A stretch of 55,769 nt of DNA from Bacteroidetes bacterium CG2_30_33_31 (lineage in GTDB: Bacteria > Bacteroidota > Bacteroidia > Bacteroidales > UBA1556). Positions 18,198-27,716 of this stretch are shown piece after piece. How positions within the stretch are numbered: the first letter of the stretch is position 1; each line of letters starts with the position of its first letter. The DNA is taken from NCBI GenBank assembly GCA_001872625.1, contig MNXP01000038.1:1-55769 (forward strand), written 5' to 3'. The notes beneath the pieces were generated by a model that was given only the letters and a program-made list of their open reading frames with translations, was not told the DNA's origin and searched no databases. Position numbers and translations under genes: made by a program.

Positions 18198-19948
18198 AAG
18201 ATAAATATTGCCACAGCATCACCAAATATCAACGCTGGGAAACTCGTGAAGTAAAAATTGGCAATATGCTTATTGGCGGCAAAAATAAAATTGCCCTGCA
18301 ATCTATGACCAACCACCGCCCACTGGAAACTATGGCTAATGTGGAACAGAGTATCAGAATTATTGATGCCGGCGGAGAAATTGTTCGCCTGACAGCGCCA
18401 ACAGCAAAAGATGCCGAAAACCTAAAAAATATTAAAGAAGAACTTATAAAAAAAGGATATTTCCAGCCCTTGGTGGCAGATATTCATTTTAATCCTGGAG
18501 CTGCCTTAGAAGCTGCTAAATGGGTTGAAAAAGTGAGAATAAATCCTGGAAATTACGCCGAAGTGAGCAAGTCGAAAGTAGATTTTACTGACGAGGAATA
18601 TCAAGAAGCGCTATTAAAAATTAAAGAAAAAGTAAGCCCACTTTTAAGTTACTGTAAGCAAAATAATGTTGCCATTAGAATAGGTTCCAACCACGGAAGC
18701 TTATCCCAAAGAATCATGAGTCGCTATGGTGACACACCAAAAGGAATGGTGGAAGCTGCAATGGAATATCTGAAAATGGCTGTGGAAATGGAATTCTTTG
18801 ATATTGTTATTTCCATGAAAGCCAGCAATATACGTGTTATGGTACAAGCCTATCGCTATCTGGTATTTCGAATGAATGTAGAAAAAATGAACTTCCCTAT
18901 TCATCTCGGAGTTACAGAAGCTGGTAATGGCGAAGATGGAATTATTAAATCTGCTGCCGGAAATGGAGCCCTGCTCTATGATGGCATTGGCGACACTATT
19001 AGAGTTTCTTTGACCGATGAACCTGAAAATGAAATTCCAGTGGCAAAAGCTATTGTGAAGTATGCAAAAACTTTTGCCAACCACAAACCCATTGCTAATC
19101 TTGATAAAAACCCTATTAATCCATTCGAATTTAGCAAAAGATTTTCAAAGACGTTGGGCAACATCGGAGGCAAAAATGTGCCTGTAGTTTTTGGCAAGGA
19201 CATTAAAATTAATGAAGATAAATCTTTGATTTTTAACAGTAAATCTTATAAAATCTTAAACTTTACTGAACTGGCTTATGAATCTAATTTGAGCCAAGAA
19301 ATAAACTTTGTGTTTGTAGAAATTGCTGACTTACAGAAGTCGATTTCGCTTCTTAAAAAAGTAGAAAAGCCTCTTGTATTAATTTTTAGAAGCCAAAATA
19401 ATTTCTGGATGCCAGAGCTTAGAAGAATGTTTATTTATCTGATAAATAATAATATAGATGCTGCTGTAATTCTTTATAAAAATTATTCGGGTCTTACAAA
19501 AGATGAAATGATTCTGAGAGCATCTATGGATTTTGGGCCGCTATTTATCGATGGTTTTGGCGATGGTGTTTTTATAGAAAACAATTCAATAAGTCCTAAA
19601 GAAATAACAGATTTTAGCCTTTCACTTTTACAAGCTGCGCGCACAAGATTTACCAGAGCTGATTTCATTTCTTGTCCATCATGTGGAAGAACATTATTCG
19701 ATTTGCAGGAAGCCACTGCACAAATTAAGGCTGCCACAGATCATCTGGTAGGAGTAAAAATTGGCATTATGGGCTGCATTGTCAATGGTCCTGGCGAAAT
19801 GGCCGACGCCGATTATGGCTATGTGGGGGCAGGTCCAAACAAAATAAATCTTTATAAAGGCAAAGAGGTGGTTATAAAAAATATTCCACAAAATGAAGCT
19901 GTAAATCAATTAATTGAGTTGATAAAAGCTGGTGGCGACTGGAAATAA
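18194..19948 (+). CDS. ispG: 4-hydroxy-3-methylbut-2-enyl diphosphate synthase
   Basis: 584 aa, the long IspG form with an inserted domain of about 200 residues between the TIM barrel and the Fe-S domain, as seen in Bacteroidota, Chlamydiae and plants (the E. coli form is about 372 aa). It catalyses the penultimate MEP-pathway step from MEcPP to HMBPP. N-terminal barrel motifs include VRLTAPTAKDAENL, LVADIHFNP and HLGVTEAGNGEDG. The [4Fe-4S] ligands are C494 and C497 in SCPSCGRT and C528 in IMGCIVNGPGEMADADYGYVG. It is convergent with the PBP gene, 11 bp away. Confidence 0.95.
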   Translation: MKDKYCHSITKYQRWETREVKIGNMLIGGKNKIALQSMTNHRPLETMANVEQSIRIIDAGGEIVRLTAPTAKDAENLKNIKEELIKKGYFQPLVADIHFNPGAALEAAKWVEKVRINPGNYAEVSKSKVDFTDEEYQEALLKIKEKVSPLLSYCKQNNVAIRIGSNHGSLSQRIMSRYGDTPKGMVEAAMEYLKMAVEMEFFDIVISMKASNIRVMVQAYRYLVFRMNVEKMNFPIHLGVTEAGNGEDGIIKSAAGNGALLYDGIGDTIRVSLTDEPENEIPVAKAIVKYAKTFANHKPIANLDKNPINPFEFSKRFSKTLGNIGGKNVPVVFGKDIKINEDKSLIFNSKSYKILNFTELAYESNLSQEINFVFVEIADLQKSISLLKKVEKPLVLIFRSQNNFWMPELRRMFIYLINNNIDAAVILYKNYSGLTKDEMILRASMDFGPLFIDGFGDGVFIENNSISPKEITDFSLSLLQAARTRFTRADFISCPSCGRTLFDLQEATAQIKAATDHLVGVKIGIMGCIVNGPGEMADADYGYVGAGPNKINLYKGKEVVIKNIPQNEAVNQLIELIKAGGDWK

Positions 19949-19959
19949 TTATTGTTTCA

Positions 19960-22224
19960 TTATTTATCGAAATCATCCACATTAAATTTATTTTGGTTTT
20001 GTTGCTGTTGAAATTTGGCACAATCTAACTCCACATCCATATTGTCTGGCTTAAGAAAATCGCCTTTGCTAAATTTTAGCTGAGGGTCGTCATAAATCTT
20101 TTTCATAAATATAGCCCATACTGGCAAAGCCATGCTTGCCCCTTGTCCTAAGGAAGTTGAACGAAAGTGAACACTTCTATCTTCGGCACCAACCCAAATT
20201 CCAGTAACCAAATCGGGAGTAAGACCCATAAACCAACCATCGGAATTATTATCGGTGGTGCCAGTTTTTCCAGCAATTGGGTTGTTAAGATTATATCTAT
20301 ATCTAAGCCTAATGCCAGTACCAAATTCCACAACTCCTTTCATCAAACCAAGCATAAGAAAAGCAGTAGTTTCGCTCATAGCTTCATTAGATTCGCGTTT
20401 AAAAGACTCAATAACATTTCCATTTTTATCTTCAATACGAGTTATAAAAACAGGCTTATTATAAACTCCTTGATTGGCAAAAGTTGCTAAAGCACCAGTC
20501 ATTTCATAAACTGAAAGCGAGGGAGTACCAAGGCAAATTGCTGGCACGGGATCGATATCAGAAGTGATTCCCAATTTACGTGTTAATTCCACAACCTTAG
20601 CAGGTTTCACTCTTTTTATTAGAAAGGCAGAAATATAATTTATTGAATTTGCCAAGGCCCATTTAAGAGTAACCATTTCGCCTTCGCGGGCTTTGTCGGA
20701 GTTTCTTGGTGTATAATCTGGCTGCCCATCGGGCATATCAAAAGTTACAGGAACATTTGGAACTTCTGTGCAGGGAGTATAGCCAAGTTCTTGAAAAGCA
20801 GAGGCATACACAAAAGGTTTAAATGTAGAACCTACTTGTCTTTTGGCTAATGATACATGGTCATATTTAAAATGTTTGTAATTTATTCCGCCCACATAAG
20901 CTCTAACAAATCCTGTCTGAGGCTCTATAGCCATAAGACCCGCTTGAAGAAAAAATTTGTAATAGAGAATGCTGTCCAAAGGAGTCATCACGGTGTCAAT
21001 TTCTCCTCTATAAGAAAAAACATTCATCTCAACTTTTGTATTAAAATTCTTAACTATCTCATCTTCATCGAGTCCATCTTTTTTCAGTTGGAAATATCTA
21101 TCAGAACGCCTCATTGCATCCATCATTATTTTATTTTTCTGCTCTTTATTAAGTTGAAAAAATGGTGCATCAGGATAGAGTTTTTTGTTGCTCCAATGTT
21201 TATAAAATGAAAGTTGTAAATCCTTTCCAAGGTGTTCAAAGACAGCTTCTTCTGCATATTTTTGCATTCTGGAATTTATGGTAGTATAAATTTTCAAGCC
21301 ATCTTTATATAAATTGTAGGGTGAGCCATCTTGTTTAAAATGTGTTTTACACCACTCATCCATTTCGCCTCTAAGATATTCACGGAAATAGGTTGCCACT
21401 CCTTCATTTTGGTTTTGTATTTGAAATTTGGATACATCAAGTGGTGTCATTTTTAGGGAATCACTTTGTGCTTCAGTGAGATATTCGTACTTTTCCATTT
21501 GATTTATCACCACATTTCGCCTTACCAATGCTCTATCATGGTTTCTTACAGGGTTATACCATGAAGGAGCTTTAAGCATGCCGATTAAAATTGCCGATTC
21601 TTCAACATTGAGTTCGGCGGGAGATTTGTCGAAATATGTTCTGGCGGCAGTTTTTATCCCATAAGAATTATTGCCAAAACCTACTGTGTTAAGATACATG
21701 GACAAAATCTCTTCTTTAGTATAGTTGTATTCGAGTTTTACTGCAATCACCCATTCTTTCAATTTCCGGAAGACGGTGCCAATAATTCCTAAATCTTCTC
21801 TGGGGAAGAGATTTTTTGCAAGCTGCTGAGTAATGGTACTGGCTCCACCATCACGTCCTAAATGAACCATAGCGCGAATTAGTCCACGTACATCAACGGC
21901 AGAATGCTGGTAAAAACGTGCATCTTCTGTGGCAACAAGAGCATGAATAACATTGGGGGAAATCTCGTCGATGCTACTATTTGAGCGATTTTCGATATAA
22001 TAAGTTCCTATTACCACCTGATCGGCAGAAATAATTTCAGCAGCCAAATTGCTCTTAGGATTTTCTAACTCTTCGATGGAAGGCATATAACCAAGCCAGC
22101 CCAGAGATATAAGCGTTAGGAGTAAAATAATGAAGCCAAGCCCTCCTCCAAAACTTATCCATAAATATTTTATGGCTTTTTTTAGTTTATCTCCTTCAAC
22201 ATGCGTTGATTTGTTTTTTGCCAT
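19960..22224 (-). CDS. class A penicillin-binding protein (PBP1A family)
   Basis: 754 aa bifunctional peptidoglycan synthase. Short cytosolic tail, membrane helix (about 21-45), then glycosyltransferase family 51 with catalytic E100 in VATEDARFYQH and GGASTITQQLAKNLFPRE. The transpeptidase domain has SxxK in VGSTFKPFVYASAF, SxN in ANSINY and KTGTT in IAGKTGTTDNNSDGWF. The C-terminal tail is rich in Gln and Asn. It lies 5 bp after gldH in the unit ricT-gldH-PBP, a linkage typical of Bacteroidota. Confidence 0.94.
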   Translation of the reverse strand: MAKNKSTHVEGDKLKKAIKYLWISFGGGLGFIILLLTLISLGWLGYMPSIEELENPKSNLAAEIISADQVVIGTYYIENRSNSSIDEISPNVIHALVATEDARFYQHSAVDVRGLIRAMVHLGRDGGASTITQQLAKNLFPREDLGIIGTVFRKLKEWVIAVKLEYNYTKEEILSMYLNTVGFGNNSYGIKTAARTYFDKSPAELNVEESAILIGMLKAPSWYNPVRNHDRALVRRNVVINQMEKYEYLTEAQSDSLKMTPLDVSKFQIQNQNEGVATYFREYLRGEMDEWCKTHFKQDGSPYNLYKDGLKIYTTINSRMQKYAEEAVFEHLGKDLQLSFYKHWSNKKLYPDAPFFQLNKEQKNKIMMDAMRRSDRYFQLKKDGLDEDEIVKNFNTKVEMNVFSYRGEIDTVMTPLDSILYYKFFLQAGLMAIEPQTGFVRAYVGGINYKHFKYDHVSLAKRQVGSTFKPFVYASAFQELGYTPCTEVPNVPVTFDMPDGQPDYTPRNSDKAREGEMVTLKWALANSINYISAFLIKRVKPAKVVELTRKLGITSDIDPVPAICLGTPSLSVYEMTGALATFANQGVYNKPVFITRIEDKNGNVIESFKRESNEAMSETTAFLMLGLMKGVVEFGTGIRLRYRYNLNNPIAGKTGTTDNNSDGWFMGLTPDLVTGIWVGAEDRSVHFRSTSLGQGASMALPVWAIFMKKIYDDPQLKFSKGDFLKPDNMDVELDCAKFQQQQNQNKFNVDDFDK

Positions 22225-22229
22225 TGTTA

Positions 22230-22709
22230 TTATTCTTTAATTCTACTATCTTCGATTCTAATTCCCAAAGCTGAGAGTCCTACTAAGCTTTCTTCACGCA
22301 TGGCTTGTTCAAATTCAAAGCGGTATTTTCCTTTCATTGGAAAACGACCGTCGTGTTTAAAAAGTACTGAGTTATCGCGATATTTGCCAAAGCCTTTGCC
22401 TAACCAATTTCCTTGTGGGTCGGCAAGCCAAATATTTATAGTGTCGATAGAATATCTGCCATCGGGAAAATTGGTTTTGAGAAAGACAAAAACATTTGAA
22501 TATCTGTAATCTACAGTATTTCTTATATTTATATAGAAATCGAAGGCCTTGATGGAATCGGTTATTTCAACTACAAAGCTAACTTTTTCTTGCGCTTTCC
22601 ATGAATTGCCAATATCTTTAGTTTTGTCGAAATAAGCTTGATTATTGCAACTTGATACTAAAAAAAGCAAGAAAAATGCGTAAAAATTAATCCAAATTAT
22701 TTTACTCAT
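22230..22709 (-). CDS. gldH: gliding motility lipoprotein GldH
   Basis: 159 aa from the ATG at 22709; a second ATG two codons upstream (22715) is equally possible. The open frame runs further to 22865, but that overlaps ricT and precedes the signal. Lipoprotein signal peptide ends in FLVSSCNN, with the Cys as lipid anchor. Conserved GldH phrases follow: FYINIRNTVDYRYSN, FLKTNFPDGRYSIDT, WLADPQGNWLGKGFGKYRD and YRFEFEQAMRE. GldH is required for gliding in Flavobacterium and is linked to the type IX system. It overlaps the 3' end of the ricT-like gene by 8 nt. Confidence 0.93.
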   Translation of the reverse strand: MSKIIWINFYAFFLLFLVSSCNNQAYFDKTKDIGNSWKAQEKVSFVVEITDSIKAFDFYINIRNTVDYRYSNVFVFLKTNFPDGRYSIDTINIWLADPQGNWLGKGFGKYRDNSVLFKHDGRFPMKGKYRFEFEQAMREESLVGLSALGIRIEDSRIKE

Positions 22710-23919
22710 TGACATTCTTATTATCATTATTTCTTTGGCCACTTTCTTTAAAATTATTCTGATTTCTATTGCCTTTAAAATTCTTAGATTTATTTCTAAA
22801 CTTTGATTTATGTTTGCGCTTGTCGACATTATCAAAACGAGTAAGGTCATCTTGGCCAGTAACATTATCGAATTTTATACCTTCCACTTCAACTGCAGTA
22901 AAGGCATCTAAAGATTCGGGAATAATGTTTTTCTTATTTTGCTGAATTATTTCATTTACGGCATCTCTGCTAAGCTCCACAAAGCTTTCTCCACCATTTA
23001 GAAATGAATACCACATTATGCCTCTGAGAGTGTCCATTTTCATAAAAGTAGCATCACCAATTTTTGTTCTTAATGGGATTCTTGTATCTGGAAATTTGGC
23101 AGCCTCTTCTACATAAGTTTCTTGTTCAAAATTAAGGCAACATTTCAATTTACCACATTGACCAGCAAGCTTTTGTGGGTTAAGCGATAAGTTCTGGGTG
23201 CGAGCTGAAACAGTGGAAACTGACTTAAAATTTGTAATCCAAGAAGAACAGCATAACTCTCTTCCACAAGGGCCAATACCTCCTAATTTGCCTGATTCTT
23301 GACGAACACCAATTTGCTTCATCTCTATTCGAATATTGAATTCGTCGGCTAAGATTTTTATTAACTGACGGAAATCCACTCTTTCATCGGCAGTATAATA
23401 AAATATTGCTTTTGTTCCATCGCCTTGATATTCAACGTCATTAATTTTCATATCGAGATTCAGTTGGCCAATGAATCTTCTTGTTTTTATCATGGTATCT
23501 TTTTCCATAGCTGAAACGCTATTCCATTTGTCGATATCTCCTTGACGTGCTATGCGATACACTTTCTTCAATTCCTCACTAATGATACCTTTATTTTTTC
23601 TATACATCTGAAGTTTAGCAGTTTCACCTGTCAAACTCACCCAGCCAATATCATGTCCTGGCGAAGCTTCCACAGCTACAATGTCGCCACATTTAAGCTC
23701 TAAGCCTTTGGGTACCGTAAAAAAATCTTTCCTGCTGTTCTTAAAACGAATTTCAACACAATCAAATTTGCGCTCTCCAAGTATTTCATCAATATTTTCA
23801 AGCCAATTATAACTATCTAATTTACAGCAACTGTGCTGCGATTTATTTTCGTTCATCTGAGCATCTGCAGGAGTTCTACAACATGAAGTAGTTTTATATT
23901 CCTCTGATTCAGAATTCAT
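22702..23919 (-). CDS. PSP1 / RicT-like protein
   Basis: 405 aa from the ATG at 23919 (MNSESEEYKTTSCC); an upstream start at 23979 is less likely. The PSP1 core spans about residues 35-310, with GDIVAVEASPGHDIGWV, RVDFRQLIKILADEF, IGPCGRELCCSSW and KLAGQCGKLKCCLNFE. These Cys clusters bind Fe-S in the Bacillus RicT/YaaT complex that affects RNA processing. The N-terminus adds two more CC pairs (SCCRT, HSCCK), and the C-terminal ~60 residues are Lys/Asn-rich and disordered. It begins the ricT-gldH-PBP unit. Confidence 0.9.
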   Translation of the reverse strand: MNSESEEYKTTSCCRTPADAQMNENKSQHSCCKLDSYNWLENIDEILGERKFDCVEIRFKNSRKDFFTVPKGLELKCGDIVAVEASPGHDIGWVSLTGETAKLQMYRKNKGIISEELKKVYRIARQGDIDKWNSVSAMEKDTMIKTRRFIGQLNLDMKINDVEYQGDGTKAIFYYTADERVDFRQLIKILADEFNIRIEMKQIGVRQESGKLGGIGPCGRELCCSSWITNFKSVSTVSARTQNLSLNPQKLAGQCGKLKCCLNFEQETYVEEAAKFPDTRIPLRTKIGDATFMKMDTLRGIMWYSFLNGGESFVELSRDAVNEIIQQNKKNIIPESLDAFTAVEVEGIKFDNVTGQDDLTRFDNVDKRKHKSKFRNKSKNFKGNRNQNNFKESGQRNNDNKNVNE

Positions 23920-24343
23920 TATATTTAATTTTAATAATACAAAATTTAGCTCCCTTGATTTTAAGGAACTTATTTGCAAATTTATGCAAAATTATTCCTC
24001 TTAAGGATTATTTTATGAAGACTTCTATAAATTGCTTTTTCTTCAGTTTTGTTCCCTCCTGCAACAAAAATTTTTCGATGCCAAACATATATTCAAAATA
24101 TATCAGCATTAGAAAATAAAGACAGCGGCAGAAATCGACTTTTGCTATGGTGGAATAAAATAACTTAGCCAATAAACTTGGTTTATAGGCACTTACTAAT
24201 GAGCATAACTCACCAACAGTTCTACAAGCTAAGCTGTCAAAAAAAATAAGTCAGTAAGCAAAAAAAATTTACCTTTACTCTTTCAAATTTGCAATGAAGA
24301 CTTATTTTAGCAAAGCCAATTTTTATAAATTATTTTGAAATCT
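23920..24343. other. intergenic region between divergent transcription units
   Basis: 424 bp between ricT (-) and the propeller/PP2C gene (+). On the minus strand a TAAATTTG box (23977-23984) fits the Bacteroidota -7 element for ricT, but no -33 partner is clear. No ORF, riboswitch-like fold or repeat could be supported. Confidence 0.4.
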
Positions 24344-27300
24344 ATGAGAAATATTTTATTAGCTATTTTTTTGATATTAAGCTGTTTAGCTTTTTCACAA
24401 GATGAGCTTGGATTTTTATCTATCAAAAATTTTGGTCAAGACGATTTTAATTCACAGGTGCAAAATTTCTGTGTTTCACAGAGCGAAAGCGGAATAATTT
24501 ACGTTGGAAATAAAGAGGGGCTGCTGGAATATCGCGGCGGTATTTGGCGCAAATACAAATTAAGCAATTTCACAGAGGTGAAATCAATAAAAATAGCTAA
24601 TAATGGAATTATTTATGTTGGCGGTGTAAATGAGTTTGGATATTTTAAACCCGAAAAAATTAAAAAAAAAGATGGCTCCACCACAAAAAGACTTAAATAT
24701 TTCTCGCTTCACAACAAAGTTGATACTTCAATTACAAATTTAGGCGATATACATTCCATTGAAGCTAAAGGCGATTATATATATTTTGCTTGTTCTGATT
24801 ATCTTTTTATATGGAATCAAAAAGAGCTTAAAACAATAGAATCAAAAAATATTATAAGAGGCTTATTAAATTTTAAAGATGAGATTCTTTTAAAAATTGA
24901 TTTTTATGGACTTCAAAAAATTGATGGTCAAAAGATTAAAAATATTAGAAATACCGAGCAGATTTTATATCAAAAGGAAACTGACCAAATTGATGAAAAT
25001 GGGAAATTTAAAACTATAAAAGCTCCGGCAATTGGACTCAGCACTAAATTTAATGAAGAATGGAATATAGCTTATAGCGAGCATAATGGATTTTTTCTTT
25101 ATAAAACTGAAAATGATATTTTAGTTACCAAAGCTTACTCTTTTAACAGCATAAATGTAATTAATAAACAGAAGCCCAGCTCTTTAGTGAGGCTTAATAA
25201 AAATTTATTTGCTATAGGTTTTTATGATATTGGAATTTATTTGACTAATGAGAAAGGTGATATTATCAGAAAAATTGATTCTAAATCAAACCTTTCCAAC
25301 AATCTTATTAATTCATTATACTTCGACAAGCAACATCAACTTTGGGCTGCAATGGGGAAAGGAATAAGCCGTATAAAACTTGATGACAACTGGGAAAAAT
25401 TTATACCGGAAAAATCTGATTATAGCGGAATTATTGAAAGCGTAAAAAGATTCAATGGAAAGTTATACTTAGCTTCAAATGAAGGATTCTTTGTTTTGAA
25501 CAATGGTCTGGAAACTGCAAGCTTGGCAAAGTTTTCACGAATCAAGCAGCCATTAGTTGATATGGCATGCTATAATCTGTTGAATTTCAAAACAAAAGAT
25601 ATAGATTTACTCTTGATTATTACAAACGACGGATTGGTGGCATTGGATAATAAGGGCAAATTAATTAATATATCGCCTGCAATTGCATGGGCAATGATTC
25701 AAGATAAAAAAGATCCAAACAGACTTTGGGTTGGATTAGACGATGGTTTGGCTTCGCTATATTTTAATGGAAAATCATTCGTACTCGAAGGAAGAGTGCC
25801 TGGAATAAAAATTCAATGCCGGCAGGTAGAACAAGATGCTAATGGAATTATTTGGACTGGTAGCGGACTATCGGAAGTAGCTAAACTTTCAAATATGGTT
25901 TTTGAAAAAAACAAAATTACTAACTTCGATTTAAAGATTTTCTCTTCTAAAGACGGGCTGCCTAAAGACAATGCCATTTACCCAAAATATATTGGCGGTC
26001 ACATGGTGTTTGGTACTGGTGAAGGCATATTTACCATAAATAATAAAAATATCTTTGTGCCTTGTTCCAAATTTGGAGATATTTTTTATGATAAAGCGAA
26101 CAGAAAAGGCAAACAATGCCATAGAATTTATGAAGATTCTGCCAATAATGTATGGATAATTTCCAAAAATGCCGACGAAACCAGACTTCAGATTTATAAA
26201 TTGATTCCCAACAAATTACACGATAAATATTTCATCCAAAAACCTTTTGAAGCCAATGGGAAAGGTGATATTTTCAATGTGATGTTTGAAGATATAAACA
26301 ATATATTGTGGTTTGGTGGAGTAAGCTCACTTTACAAATACATACAAGATTTTAAACCAGCAAATGTTCCTAAATTTAATAGCTACGTATATCAAGTAAT
26401 AGCCGGAGAAGATACTATTTTTGATGGATATGATTTCTATGAAGGACGTCAATATACCTCACAACTTAAAGGAACTGAAGAAATTATTGAATATAAAAAC
26501 AATAAACTAATATTCGATTTTGCATCGCTTCTTCGCAACAACGAAGAAACGGTTTTGTATTCTTATATGCTCGAAGGCTTCGAAAATGTTTGGAGCGCTT
26601 GGGATATTAGAAGTCAAGAAAGATTTACAAATTTGCCCGAAGGCAGCTATACCTTTAAGTTGAGAGCCATGGATAGGCTAGGAAATATAAGCGATGAAGC
26701 TACTTTCAAATTTATCATTAATCCACCATGGTATCGAACCTTATGGGCTTATATTGGATATTTTCTGCTTTTCGTTGGATTTGTTTGGGGTGCAATAACC
26801 GTCTCCACGAGAGGTTTGAAAAAGATTATTCGCGAGGCTACAGCCGAAATTCAAGCTCAAAAAGATGAATTGGAAGAGAAAAATCAAAATATTCTCGATA
26901 GTATTCATTATGCCAAAAGAATTCAGATGGCAGTATCTCCAACAAAAGAGCAGATGAATAAATATTTCCCTGAAAATTTTGTACTTTGGCGACCACGAGA
27001 TATTGTCAGCGGCGATTTTTATTGGATGATGCATAAAAATAATAAAACTGTGCTTGCCGCAGCCGATTGCACAGGACATGGAGTTCCAGGTGCTTTTATG
27101 AGCATTATGGGAATCTCATTCTTAAATCAAATTGCCAATATGCCCGAAGTACAAAATGCCGCTGATGCTCTTAATCATCTACGCCACAATGTGATAACAT
27201 CTTTAAACCAAGAAGGTAGTAAAACCGACACCAAAGATGGAATGGATATTTCTCTTTGTGTTTATGATTTTGAAAATATGCTTATGGAATTTTCGGGAGC

Positions 27301-27643
27301 TTATAATCCTTTGTATATGGTAAGAAATGGCAAAATTGAAGTTATAAAAGCCGACAGAATGCCCGTTGGCGTGCACGATAGAATGGATAGCCCTTTTTCA
27401 AACAGCAAATTTACCATGATGAAAGGAGATGTCTATTACATCTTATCTGATGGCTATATTGATCAGTTTGGAGGCGCCGAAGGGAAAAAATTTATGACCA
27501 AGCGCTTTAAAGATTTGATTCTTGAAATTTATAACAAACCTATGGAAGAACAAAGCAAAATTTTGGAAGACACTATAATTGCTTGGCGTGGTGAAATTGA
27601 GCAGATTGATGACATTATAATTATTGGAGTTAAAATAAATTGA
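24344..27643 (+). CDS. two-component-type beta-propeller sensor with SpoIIE/PP2C phosphatase output
   Basis: 1099 aa from the ATG at 24344; the frame also holds a TTG three codons upstream. Signal peptide (MRNILLAIFLILSCLAFSQ), then a large periplasmic region of repeated propeller units of the reg_prop kind (GNKEGLLEYRGGIWRKY, FDKQHQLWAAMGKGISRI, YEDSANNVWIIS), about 20-700. A Y_Y_Y-type Ig domain follows (about 715-790, MLEGFENVWSAWD...FTNLPEGSYTFKLRA), then one membrane helix (about 798-818), a coiled coil (about 830-850) and a PP2C SpoIIE phosphatase (about 855-1099; DIVSGDFYWM, AAADCTGHGVPGAFMS, LSDGYIDQFGG). Extracellular ligand binding probably controls Ser/Thr dephosphorylation in the cytosol. 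No kinase is adjacent. Confidence 0.9.
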   Translation: MRNILLAIFLILSCLAFSQDELGFLSIKNFGQDDFNSQVQNFCVSQSESGIIYVGNKEGLLEYRGGIWRKYKLSNFTEVKSIKIANNGIIYVGGVNEFGYFKPEKIKKKDGSTTKRLKYFSLHNKVDTSITNLGDIHSIEAKGDYIYFACSDYLFIWNQKELKTIESKNIIRGLLNFKDEILLKIDFYGLQKIDGQKIKNIRNTEQILYQKETDQIDENGKFKTIKAPAIGLSTKFNEEWNIAYSEHNGFFLYKTENDILVTKAYSFNSINVINKQKPSSLVRLNKNLFAIGFYDIGIYLTNEKGDIIRKIDSKSNLSNNLINSLYFDKQHQLWAAMGKGISRIKLDDNWEKFIPEKSDYSGIIESVKRFNGKLYLASNEGFFVLNNGLETASLAKFSRIKQPLVDMACYNLLNFKTKDIDLLLIITNDGLVALDNKGKLINISPAIAWAMIQDKKDPNRLWVGLDDGLASLYFNGKSFVLEGRVPGIKIQCRQVEQDANGIIWTGSGLSEVAKLSNMVFEKNKITNFDLKIFSSKDGLPKDNAIYPKYIGGHMVFGTGEGIFTINNKNIFVPCSKFGDIFYDKANRKGKQCHRIYEDSANNVWIISKNADETRLQIYKLIPNKLHDKYFIQKPFEANGKGDIFNVMFEDINNILWFGGVSSLYKYIQDFKPANVPKFNSYVYQVIAGEDTIFDGYDFYEGRQYTSQLKGTEEIIEYKNNKLIFDFASLLRNNEETVLYSYMLEGFENVWSAWDIRSQERFTNLPEGSYTFKLRAMDRLGNISDEATFKFIINPPWYRTLWAYIGYFLLFVGFVWGAITVSTRGLKKIIREATAEIQAQKDELEEKNQNILDSIHYAKRIQMAVSPTKEQMNKYFPENFVLWRPRDIVSGDFYWMMHKNNKTVLAAADCTGHGVPGAFMSIMGISFLNQIANMPEVQNAADALNHLRHNVITSLNQEGSKTDTKDGMDISLCVYDFENMLMEFSGAYNPLYMVRNGKIEVIKADRMPVGVHDRMDSPFSNSKFTMMKGDVYYILSDGYIDQFGGAEGKKFMTKRFKDLILEIYNKPMEEQSKILEDTIIAWRGEIEQIDDIIIIGVKIN

Positions 27644-27716
27644 TGATTCAAGTTTGTAGTAAATCTGTAAAAGATGAAATTGAACTTGCTAAAAGTTTAT
27701 ATGTAAATTTATTTTA

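Noticed and set aside
22710..22865. Upstream extension of the gldH frame
   Set aside because: It overlaps ricT and would place 52 non-signal residues before the lipoprotein signal peptide.
23977..23984. Full promoter for ricT
   Set aside because: Only the -7-like TAAATTTG is present; no -33 box at a suitable distance, so it is mentioned but not listed as a promoter.
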